From CAZJRB01 sp964547995 (lineage in GTDB: Bacteria > Planctomycetota > Planctomycetia > Pirellulales > Thermoguttaceae), in assembly GCA_964547995.1 (NCBI GenBank), contig CAZJRB010000018.1:1-64000 (forward strand): 64,000 nt of DNA, given 5' to 3'. This document shows, piece after piece, positions 26,101-32,192 of this stretch (positions within the stretch are counted from its first letter, which is position 1; every line of letters starts with the position of its first letter). A model generated the notes under the pieces. That model was given only the letters and a program-made list of their open reading frames with translations. It did no database searches and was not told where the DNA came from. Both the position numbers and the translations under genes were made by a program.

Positions 26101-28712
26101 ACCTTCCCTCGATTAGTGCCGACGGCCGGTATGTAGCCTTTCAGTCGCGAGCATCCAACCTCGTACCGGGCGACACCAACGGCGTGTGGGACGTTTTTGT
26201 CTACGATCGCCAGGCGGACGCGATGGAACGCGTGAGCCTGGCTTCGGATGGTTCGGAAGGAAACGGCGACAGTTGGGTTCCCTCGCTCAGCAGCGACGGC
26301 CGGTACGTGGCATTTCAGTCGCGAGCTTCGAACCTTGTGCCGGACGATGCGAACGGCGTGTGGGACGTTTTTGTCTATGATCGCCAGGCGGGGGCGGTTG
26401 AACGCATAAGCCCGGCTTCGGATGGTTCGGAAGGAAACGACGACAGTCGGACTCCCTCGATCAGCAGCGACGGCCGGCACGTGGCATTTCAGTCGCGGGC
26501 CTCCAACCTCGTTTCGGACGATACCAATGGCGCCTGGGACATCTTTGTCCACGACCGCCAGGCGGATACCATGGAGCGTGCCAGCCTGGCTTCAGACGGC
26601 GCAGAAGGAAACCACGACAGCTTTGCGCCCTCCATCAGTGCCGACGGGCGCTATGTGGCCTTTTACAGCTACGCTGCAAACCTTGTGCCGGACGATGCGA
26701 ATGGCCGTTCAGACGTTTTCGTCTACGACCGGCAAACGGATGCCGTCGAGCGGGTGAGCCTTGCCCGGCATGGCTCGGAGGCCGACAACTGGAACGGCGC
26801 ACCTGTGATCGGCGCCGACGGCCTTTGCGCAGCTTTCCCGTCTGCCGGCTCCAACCTTGTGCCGGGCGACAAGAACGGCCGCACGGATGTCTTTGTTGCC
26901 GCAACCGCCGCGTCGCTGCCCGGAACTCATTCCGTCGTGGTGATAGCCGACGCGACAGTCGAGGACATCGATTTTGGGAACGTGGCTCCACCCGAATCCC
27001 AGGTCGTCGACGACGGGGATGCCGGCTTCAGCACGAGCGGGGATTGGTATCCGTATTCCGGCTTGGGCTTCGAGGACAATCTTCATTACAGCTTTGTGGG
27101 CGACGGATCGGACGTGGCTTCCTGGACTTTCACGGTCATCCCGGGGCTGTATCAAGTGGCGGTAACCTGGTCCACCCATCCGAACCGGGCAACCAACGCG
27201 CCTTACACGGTCTACGACGGCGCAACGAGTCGGGGAACGGTGCAGGTGAACCAGCGGGTGGCCCCGGACGATTTCAGCAATCAAGGGGCCGATTGGGAGA
27301 CGCTTGGCGTCTTTACGATCACGGGCAACACGCTGCGGGTGGAGCTTTCGGACGCTGCGAACGGCCTGTTGATTGCCGACGCCGTGCGGATCGAAAAAGT
27401 GGCCACGCAGATCATCGACAACGGGGATACGAATTTCGGGACGACCGGGGATTGGTACCCGTATTCCGGCCTGGGCTTCGAGAACGACCTGCACTACAGC
27501 TTTGTGGGCGACGGATCGGACGTGGCCTCCTGGACTTTCACCGTCACTCCGGGACAGTATCAAGTGGCGGCGACCTGGGCCGAGTATCCGAACCGCGCAA
27601 CCAACGCGCCGTACGAGGTCTTCAACGGCGCAACGAGCCTGGAAACCGTGCCGGTCAACCAGCAGGCGGCGCCGGACGACTTCAGCGACCAAGGGGCCGC
27701 GTGGGAAACGCTCGGCACCTACACGATCACGGGCGACACGCTGCGGGTGGAGCTTTCGGACGCTGCGAACGGCCTGTTGATTGCCGACGCCGTGCGGATC
27801 GAAAAAGTGGCCACGCAGATCATCGACAACGGGGATACGAATTTCGGGACGAGCGGGGACTGGTATCCGTATTCCAGTCTGGGCTTCGAGAACGACCTGC
27901 ACTACAGCTTTGTGGGCGACGGATCGGACGTGGCCTCCTGGACTTTCGCGGTCACTACGGGACAGTATGAAGTGGCCGCAACCTGGTCCGAGCACGCGAA
28001 CCGCGCAACCAACGCGCCTTACGAGGTCTTCAACGGCGCAACGAGTCTGGAAACGGTGCCGGTCGACCAGCAAGCGGCGCCGGATGATTTCACCGACCAA
28101 GGAACCACGTGGGAAACGCTCGGCACCTACACGATCACGGGCGACACGCTGGTGGTGAAACTTTCGGACGCTGCAAACGGCCTGTTGATTGCCGACGCTG
28201 TGCGGATCGAGCAGGTGGGATCGCCGTTGCTGGCGGCCGGCGGCGAAGTCTCTCCGGCCGGCGAGTTGGCCGCCCTGACCGGGGCCGACCTGCAACCGAT
28301 CGTCACCGACGCGATTGCCGATTGGGCCGGTGCGGGGCTTGCGGCCGATCAGCTTGAAGCCCTGCTGGCGGTCGATTTCATCATCACCGACTTGCCGGGA
28401 GCGATGTTGGGGCTGGCCACACTCGACGCGATCTATCTCGACGTCAACGCGGCGGGCCACGGCTGGTTTATCGACCCGACGCCCGGCGTGAACGAGGAGT
28501 TCCAGCTCACCGGCAGCGAGCTGCGGGCCGTCGATCCCCGCGCGGTCGACCGGATGGACCTGCTGACGGTGGTTTCACACGAACTGGGCCACACACTGGG
28601 TCTTGAAGACCTTAGTGCCTCGTCGGGAAGCCTGATGAGCGGGACCTTGGAAACGGGCCTGCGCCGCGAACCCGACGTGGCGGAGATTGACGCGTTGTTC
28701 GCGCAGTTCTGA
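17142..28712 (+). CDS. Giant modular surface protein with beta-propellers, cadherin-like, SdrD-B, S8-like and matrixin-like domains
   Basis: 3,856 residues; ATG follows AGGAGGG. Order: planctomycete N-terminal motif ETLEDRCLLS (36-45); SBBP-type propeller (50-480, repeats like STYLGGxGxDxG); lectin-like region (490-720); GEVED domain (723-883); SdrD-B start (885-917) with an inserted ~190-residue domain before it resumes near 1109; second propeller (1200-1655, DFDPGxGTYxLTSAG, FVWARQMGG); two cadherin-like repeats (1663-1865); SdrD-B (1867-1945); subtilisin-like region (1946-2370, SHATTVGR, SATSWATP); two more cadherin-like repeats (2380-2583); SdrD-B (2584-2663); PD40 blades split by another domain (2731-2921) and continuing to 3260; three near-identical golvesin-like repeats (3286-3692); C-terminal matrixin-like part with VVSHELGHTLGLED. 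Probably secreted, for adhesion or polymer processing. Confidence 0.88.
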   Translation: MRRRICEAVGRSRSDHTSPWLNPRRPGIQHRRLLCETLEDRCLLSLTSLDWSAYVGGSDLDSGFAIAYDPSGNAIIASRTRSAGWVSGGYDTSHGGNFDGYVAKYSPTGVHLWSTYLGGAGYDEVGAVVVDSQGYIYVGGGTQSAGWVSGGFDTTMDGACDAFVAKLSPTGEHVWSTYLGGNETTPEEQTQGICLDSSGNVVVSGLTFAGSWVSGGFDTTYGGGCDGFVAKLDSAGQHVWSTFVGGASRDDAQDIACDGSDNLLVAGRSGSAGWASGGYDTSHGGSYDAFLVKMDPTGGHVWSTYLGDTALDDGREVAVDASGNALVAGHTSSSGWVSGGFDTTYGGGEDGFLAKVSPAGGHVWSTYVGNLGYDRAYGVAVDSSGAALVTGLTESSGWTWGGSDTTYNGNQDGFVAEISPTGQHVWSTYLGGSGSDSGYPIAVNPLGDVVFVGGATSSVDFPGANNTYHGGTRDAFIAKINDLSNREVLFTDDFENNSIDGTLWIYGGSKRGYDQLPSGDWSYSHTETDYPSGPGDDGSLSVNVIGPATGNTYGAEAWLRTTYNYNDGNPHIVNFTWDAWTAENHGNGYFVQITDGYVPATGPFNWPYFEPRPAELEPTVDLLWTQEAVSEDWYRGGWLWEDSPNQDVPQGTPETHSIVIAPSGTATLYDGPDGTGNLVRQEALDPSDVWYIRLMVWDATSSGFGAGEAELRLRFFESLTSNVDYGDAPDPAYPTLFAGDGTRHIVDPALYLGGSVDKEFDGQPNAAATGDDLNGDDDDGIVINGQLVSGGATGLTVTASQAGFLDAWIDLDQDGTFDHPGEQFFASQPLFAGPNPLNVAIPGTTPAGNTFARFRFSSTGGLAPAGLAFDGEVEDYMVTIEPGSVLGDLVWHDLDGNGIQDAGEPGIKGAVAEVFSSADATTLYDGSLGTLMTAQGWVYSAVPPGTIPSLGVQGTVLDTTADSNISAGFTCPVMPVLDRIDGFTATFDVQVTAESHGSNDRAGFSVILLSSDLRGIELGFWANEIWAQTDTPLFTHGEGVAFDTTSMTTYDLEIFEDTYTLSAGGIPILTGSVRDYSSHPSPVYSTPNLLFLGDDTTSANGSFEIAYVAVKNARDVSRGVAITDENGLWSLGGLMDGINYYVEFRTPAGDPAYAFTTQDAGGDDTLDSDANAVGRTAMFTMGADDLTLDAGLINGPAPGFGFALTTGGDSDHDSPQDVAIDADGNIYVTGKLSPSTADFDPGPGTYNLSSAGNEDIFVAKYTSTGALVWARQMGGPDTDIGYGIAVASDRSVYVTGTFNTTADFDPGPETYNITSFRNISGYSDIFVAKLDALGNFVWARQMGGLGGDGSFDIAITSDDCVYTTGRFRDMGDFDPGVGTYTLTSAGDDDIFLSKLDANGGFLDARQIGGAGTSDCAHSVTTDSDGNVLLTGDFQGMVDFDPGPGTYNLTSTGNFDIFVAKYSSTGTLTWARQMAGTEQGAGRGIVTDAVGSVYTTGHFRGTVDFDPGVDPYDLTSAGENDAFISKLDAAGNFVWARQFGGGSHDLSKAIDLSDDGCIYTTGYFTNTVDFDPGVGTYDFTSAGDEDIFVSKLDPAGNFVWARQMGGGSLESGWGIAVASDESVYTVGYFQSTADFDPGSGTFSLTTTTGSPVGNSDIYVSRLFPVNRPSDINLPSTSVNENQPVGTAVGTFSSTDPDSGNTFTYTLVAGAGDTGNGSFAIVGDQLQTAEVFDFETQSSYSIRVRTTDSGGLWYEEAFTIDVTGLNETPTDLALFSSSVNENEPVGTAVGTLSSSDPDAGETFTYTLVAGPGDTGNGSFAIVGDQLQTGAVFDFEAQSSYSIRVRTTDSGGLWREEVFTIDVGNVEEGEIHGTKWNDADGDGEWDAGETGLAGVTIYLDLDDDGVLDAGEPSTLTDADGNYSFTSLVPGVYDVAEVPQTGWELTFPTSDWAPAGIGDTELAAELGASVPTGSGITASQVEGLSGGHYTPDTARAEFAGKTFTFVSGNTGGSSSHATTVGRCFYSNTSSIASGVADIDNWEANDWIGAGFLQTGSTLEPAVETRDVQNHSWIGSLGSNPLDTDALRRFDYAINRDDYVAVVGLNNGTGAVPRLLPHSYNAISVGRTDGNHSYGLTTLDVAGRVKPEIVVPSSATSWATPIVGSAAAVLLETANDTPALGNAAHSEVIKALLLAGATKDEFPDWDRTATRPLDDIYGAGELNVYNSHHTLVAGEQEAGGSSLVGRTGWDFEESPASNDLLYFFDAPSSRDIDAMSILLTWNREITDGLGGTDWGDPQASVADLDLELWTATGFTIDTRLDYSASTVDNVEHIWAQNLTGSRYAIRVLGAAATDFALAWRSVETGVRPVVVAPGEIVQDINFGNHNSPPTDIGLSSASVDENQPAGAVVGTLSSTDPDAGETFTYSLVAGAGDSGNASFVIAGDQLQAAATFDFEAQSSYSIRVRTTDLGGLWCEEVFTIDVSNRNDMPTDIALSQSSVDENQPVGTTVGILSSIDPDAGETFTYTLVAGAGDTDNGLFAIVGDQLQTNAVLDFETQSSYSIRVRTTDSGGLWYEEVFTIDVVDSPLGEIHGTKWNDLDCDGFRDIGEPGLEGWTIYVDLDNDGEMDAGEPSTVTDINGDYSFTGLTAGTYTVAEADRPDWARTFPASIERVSVASDGAESNGGSSGPSISADGRYVAFQSSASNLVPGDTNGAQDVFVYDRRANTIEAVTAGSSGSGASTIVDPGPFAGSLSSELGEIAGTGLWVVEGLKGGWHGTTMSWNVSRNPDSSWHYSYTLDVYAGAVSHLIIETAGDFDPSEIFNASHPFQFGLFGPGPGNPNMPGDMVGLKFEPVWGTTLTVSFDCWREPVWGDFYAKNGITGGTDNTAWNGNTPGILGFAEPDADPDPILFPAADGSVDCHILVPDCREGSAAGRDPAISADGRYVAFCSFASDLVSGDTNGRGDIFVFDRLTDTTERVSLAWNGLDGNGDSYLPSISADGRYVAFQSRASNLVPGDTNGVWDVFVYDRQADAMERVSLASDGSEGNGDSWVPSLSSDGRYVAFQSRASNLVPDDANGVWDVFVYDRQAGAVERISPASDGSEGNDDSRTPSISSDGRHVAFQSRASNLVSDDTNGAWDIFVHDRQADTMERASLASDGAEGNHDSFAPSISADGRYVAFYSYAANLVPDDANGRSDVFVYDRQTDAVERVSLARHGSEADNWNGAPVIGADGLCAAFPSAGSNLVPGDKNGRTDVFVAATAASLPGTHSVVVIADATVEDIDFGNVAPPESQVVDDGDAGFSTSGDWYPYSGLGFEDNLHYSFVGDGSDVASWTFTVIPGLYQVAVTWSTHPNRATNAPYTVYDGATSRGTVQVNQRVAPDDFSNQGADWETLGVFTITGNTLRVELSDAANGLLIADAVRIEKVATQIIDNGDTNFGTTGDWYPYSGLGFENDLHYSFVGDGSDVASWTFTVTPGQYQVAATWAEYPNRATNAPYEVFNGATSLETVPVNQQAAPDDFSDQGAAWETLGTYTITGDTLRVELSDAANGLLIADAVRIEKVATQIIDNGDTNFGTSGDWYPYSSLGFENDLHYSFVGDGSDVASWTFAVTTGQYEVAATWSEHANRATNAPYEVFNGATSLETVPVDQQAAPDDFTDQGTTWETLGTYTITGDTLVVKLSDAANGLLIADAVRIEQVGSPLLAAGGEVSPAGELAALTGADLQPIVTDAIADWAGAGLAADQLEALLAVDFIITDLPGAMLGLATLDAIYLDVNAAGHGWFIDPTPGVNEEFQLTGSELRAVDPRAVDRMDLLTVVSHELGHTLGLEDLSASSGSLMSGTLETGLRREPDVAEIDALFAQF
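26996..28210 (+). repeat. Three tandem ~400-bp coding repeats
   Basis: Units start near 26999, 27409 and 27811 (period about 402 bp between the last two). Each encodes ~134 residues beginning DNGDxxFxTxGDWYPYS and ending LIADAVRIEKV. Units two and three are almost identical in DNA, so the duplication is recent or kept uniform by gene conversion. Confidence 0.8.
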
Positions 28713-28958
28713 ACTACCGTGCTTTCATCCTCATGCAAATCACACGGCCAAGGCCAAACACCTCTTCGTCAACGCCGACTGTCGCCAGATCGTGGGATTG
28801 CCGCACTCCGGCGAGTGCACCTACCAGCTACCCCCATTTTTTAGCTTTGACAACGCACTGGAATTTCGGTATCCGGCACAATCTTCAGCGAGCGGATGTG
28901 ATTGGGACACCATCGTTGCTGACTCTCGTGCGATCGAGGTTCGGCCTTTCGGGGTTGG

Positions 28959-31136
28959 TCAGCCCCCGGACCGGTTGGATTCGGCCAGGTCGTCGATATA
29001 TTCCCGGATATTCAAGGCCTCCTGTTTCTCCCAGTCCAGGCGTTTCTCATAAACCCTCATGTAGCTTTCCTTATCTTCGGGCGTCATGCCTTCCGTCCAT
29101 TCGCCGGAATGTGGCAGCGCCAGATCGATCCAGCAGGCGATCTTATCCATTTCTTCCCGCGTCATCTTCACCTTCTCGTGGCCTTTCTCCAACAAGGAGA
29201 TCAGCGGGCTTTGCGACGAGCCATGGGAGTACGGCGGTATCATCACCGGCACCGACCATCGGCCTATCCAATTCAAGTACTTGGACTTTTCCGCGATGAC
29301 CCCGAGCCGCTGGTCCGTGTCATTGGCGGGCCCGCGGGGCCTGTCCTTGGAAATAAGCTCGTGGTACGACCGGTTCCAGAACTTGCGCGCTGCTCTGTCC
29401 CAGACCGGCTCTGCCGTCAAGTTCGGTGGTTTGGTATCGCCGCCCTTGTGGCACTCCACGCACTTGGCATCGAAGATTGGCTGGATCATCTTCGGAAAGC
29501 TAAAACCCTTGCCCGTTATGTCATAAAACGGCTCAAGCGGTTTGACACCGGCCTTCAGGGCCATCGTCGTCGGCTTGTTGGCGACGGCTTCATTCTTGTT
29601 CTCGTGGCAGCCTATACAACTGAAGGTTTCACCCGGCATCAGCGTCGACCAGGAACGCATGGTCTGCACGACGTGCCCTCTTGCGTCGATCGCCTGGAAG
29701 TAGACCGGCGTGCGTGCGGGAGCTTCGAAGGCGGCCGAACCGTCTTCGTAAACCGGCGCCTCGCCCAGGACGATTTTCACATCCCACGCGGCCAGATCGC
29801 TGATCGTCGAAGGTCCGTGCTTTCGACCGATATCCGTGGCCATGTAATCCAGCGCCACGACCCTGATCTTCTTTACGGTGCCCCGGGCAACGCCTTTCAG
29901 CCCCGGCCCGTGATAAATGTCCTGCACGGTAAAAACCCCTGTCTTTTCACGCCAGTCCGTGGGATAGGACAGTTTCGGCGGAATCGGGCGCGGGGCCAGG
30001 GGAACCGGCTGGTTGCACGAGATCGCCGGGTCCGAAGCCAGAAGCACCCGTTCCCCCTTCTTGTTCATGAAATAAATCCCAAACCGCTTTTCGCCGCTGG
30101 GCCGGAATGTCACCAGGTAGTTCTCCTCATCCAGCGGATAAGGATATTGCCACTGGTCCCCGCCTTGCCCGTACCTGTCGATCTTTATGATGCCGTGAAG
30201 CCCTTCAACCGGGGCAACAAGGGTGACGCCGCTCGTTTCCTGCCGTCCGCGGGAAGGGTCGATAATGGCCAGCTTTCCGCGTTGGTGGGTGTGGTGCCCG
30301 GACAGCACGGCCAAAACCTTCCCCGTACCCGGAATACCCCGGGCATGGAGAATGGTCGTGGGAAAGTAGGAGTTGTTTCCGTAATACTCGGTCTGCCTCG
30401 CACCGTTCGGGTACATCTGGAACAAAGGCTGGGGGTAAATCTGACCGCGGTCGTTGTATTCCCAGCGCGTATACGTAACCAGCCCGCTGGCCGGGTGGAC
30501 CTGGGGATAGTTGCTGTGTACCTGGTCGAATCCGATCCGGCGCATGTATTTCCCGTCTTGATTCATCAAGTACATGTTGCTCACGCTGACGTGCCAGCAG
30601 TCAACGTTTTGAACGCACCGCGTCGAGCTGAACATGATGTTGCCGTCGGGCAGGTAGATTCCCTCGTAATCGGCGAAGCCCAGGCCGGAAGTGAGCTGGC
30701 GGACGTCCCGCGTCTCGGCGTCCATTTCATACAAGTGGTAGTCGTCGCCGCGCGCCGATTTTTTCCAGGAGAAAAGAATCCGTCGGCCGTCATAGGACAC
30801 GTCCGGGTCGCGGAATACACCTTCTTTATCGTGAATAAGCGTCGTCTCCTTGACGGCATAATCTTCGCCGATTTCCAGCAGGCACAAACTGGATCCGCCC
30901 CTGAAATTGAACTCCTTTACCGTGCCGTTGGGGTTTAGGGTATCTTCGTCGCTGACGGCATCCGTATAGGCGTAGTGGGAGCCGCCCATGTCGAAATGCT
31001 TGGTAAAGACAATGCGCTTGATTCCATCCCTATACGGGCCCAGCAGCCTGCGTCTCAGTGCGGCATCCGGTTCGGCAGCGAATGTTTCCGATATGCCGAT
31101 TAACAAGGTTAATGAAACCATTGCGATTTTGTTCAT
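28959..31136 (-). CDS. Hydrazine synthase alpha-like PD40/diheme cytochrome c protein
   Basis: Start at ATG 31136 (MNKIAMVSLTLLIG), which gives a proper signal peptide; GGGGA lies upstream. The 725 residues begin with TolB/PD40-type propeller segments (DPDVSYDGRRILFSW, IMFSSTRCVQNVDCWH), continue through a middle domain like that of hydrazine synthase alpha, and end with a c-type cytochrome region holding two heme sites, C507-IGCH and C559-VECH. Many planctomycetes that do not perform anammox carry such HzsA-related proteins; nothing here indicates hydrazine metabolism (no HzsB/HzsC). It would act in the periplasm, perhaps in redox chemistry of organic substrates. It follows the DUF1080 gene by 80 bp, likely one transcript. 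Confidence 0.85.
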   Translation of the reverse strand: MNKIAMVSLTLLIGISETFAAEPDAALRRRLLGPYRDGIKRIVFTKHFDMGGSHYAYTDAVSDEDTLNPNGTVKEFNFRGGSSLCLLEIGEDYAVKETTLIHDKEGVFRDPDVSYDGRRILFSWKKSARGDDYHLYEMDAETRDVRQLTSGLGFADYEGIYLPDGNIMFSSTRCVQNVDCWHVSVSNMYLMNQDGKYMRRIGFDQVHSNYPQVHPASGLVTYTRWEYNDRGQIYPQPLFQMYPNGARQTEYYGNNSYFPTTILHARGIPGTGKVLAVLSGHHTHQRGKLAIIDPSRGRQETSGVTLVAPVEGLHGIIKIDRYGQGGDQWQYPYPLDEENYLVTFRPSGEKRFGIYFMNKKGERVLLASDPAISCNQPVPLAPRPIPPKLSYPTDWREKTGVFTVQDIYHGPGLKGVARGTVKKIRVVALDYMATDIGRKHGPSTISDLAAWDVKIVLGEAPVYEDGSAAFEAPARTPVYFQAIDARGHVVQTMRSWSTLMPGETFSCIGCHENKNEAVANKPTTMALKAGVKPLEPFYDITGKGFSFPKMIQPIFDAKCVECHKGGDTKPPNLTAEPVWDRAARKFWNRSYHELISKDRPRGPANDTDQRLGVIAEKSKYLNWIGRWSVPVMIPPYSHGSSQSPLISLLEKGHEKVKMTREEMDKIACWIDLALPHSGEWTEGMTPEDKESYMRVYEKRLDWEKQEALNIREYIDDLAESNRSGG

Positions 31137-31215
31137 ATCTTTTCCCCGCGCCCGGCTTTTTGGGCCGTAACGGTGTACGGATGAGCGGTGCGAAGCATCC
31201 GTCTCCATCCGCCGG

Positions 31216-31917
31216 TCAATTGCTCAGCTCCGTAATTGGCGTCAAACGGAGTTTCCGGAATTCGACTTCGGAGCCTTCGGCTTGCAAGGCAATCCGGCCT
31301 TCTGCCGCCGTGCAATTCGTGCCGTGATTGACCAGGTCGCCGTTGACCCAAACCTTGACGGCGTCGCCGACGCACTCGATAACCATTGTGTTCCACTCAC
31401 CCGGAGGTTTTTCGGAGCCGTTCGTCAGATTGACAATCCGTCGGGCTTTTCCCTCCTTGATACCCCAGTTTTTCTTCGGGCCTCGCCGCTTCTCCATGTC
31501 GGGAACGACGATGTCCTCGACAATGCACCAAAAATCCCCCGCGTTTTTGTGGTGCATTTGCACTTCAATCGACTTGGGGAACATGCCGTATAGCGCGCGC
31601 GGGGTGGAAGCGTGGACCAGCACGCCGCAGTTGCCGGGTTTGCCTGCGAAACAGTATTGGACCTCAAGACGGTAGTTCTTGTATTTAGCATCCGTGATCA
31701 GGTGGCCGCCCGGCTTCCCCAGGCTCACGAGCATCCCGTCGCGCACGATGAACGGACTCTTTGCGTCGGGATGTTTGTCCAAGTGCGGGACGTCTGCGTG
31801 CCAGCCCTTCAGGTCCTTCCCGTTGAAAAGGTCCGTGTGTGCCGGCTCGGCAGCCGAAGTCTCGATCGTTGCGAAGACGGCAACAGCCGCCAGTGCCGCG
31901 ATTGCGTAATGATTCAT
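31216..31917 (-). CDS. Exported DUF1080 (3-keto-disaccharide hydrolase-type) protein
   Basis: Start at ATG 31917 (MNHYAIAALAAVAVF) with GGAG 7 nt upstream; a TTG four codons earlier is less likely. After the signal peptide the DUF1080 fold is plain: DLFNGKDLKGWHA, YRLEVQYCF, GNCGVLVHAS, SIEVQMHHKNAGDFW, GEWNTMVIECVGDAVKVWVNG, GRIALQAEGSEVEFRKLRL. The fold is a concanavalin-like beta-sandwich; some members hydrolyse 3-keto-glycosides. Planctomycetes carry many copies. It heads a two-gene unit with the HzsA-like cytochrome. Confidence 0.9.
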   Translation of the reverse strand: MNHYAIAALAAVAVFATIETSAAEPAHTDLFNGKDLKGWHADVPHLDKHPDAKSPFIVRDGMLVSLGKPGGHLITDAKYKNYRLEVQYCFAGKPGNCGVLVHASTPRALYGMFPKSIEVQMHHKNAGDFWCIVEDIVVPDMEKRRGPKKNWGIKEGKARRIVNLTNGSEKPPGEWNTMVIECVGDAVKVWVNGDLVNHGTNCTAAEGRIALQAEGSEVEFRKLRLTPITELSN

Positions 31918-32192
31918 CGGGTTCTCCAAGATTTCGGGGTGAGATTCTCATGAAACGGCCGGATTTGCTCAGGGAAACCAGTCTTAGACAGTGTAGCCTC
32001 GGCTCATCTGTTTGCAAGGCTTCCGCCCACTTCCCACCTATCACCAGCATCCGGCACACGAATCGGCGGGCCGGTAATCCCTCGCTGAGCGACTTGCCGG
32101 AGATGACTTGCGCCGGTGCTGTGGCCGTCCGTCGCACTCCCACTTGTCCTTGGCCACGCCGCGCAGAATCTGGAGCATCGGGAACAGGTTTA
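31918..32192. other. Gap without recognised gene
   Basis: A 275-bp stretch between two minus-strand genes. A short minus-strand open stretch near 32100-32190 reads LQILRGVAKDKWE and could be a gene remnant, but no family is recognised. Confidence 0.3.

Noticed and set aside
28959..31136. Evidence of anammox hydrazine synthesis
   Set aside because: Only an HzsA-like layout is seen; no HzsB/HzsC or related genes, and such homologues occur in non-anammox planctomycetes.
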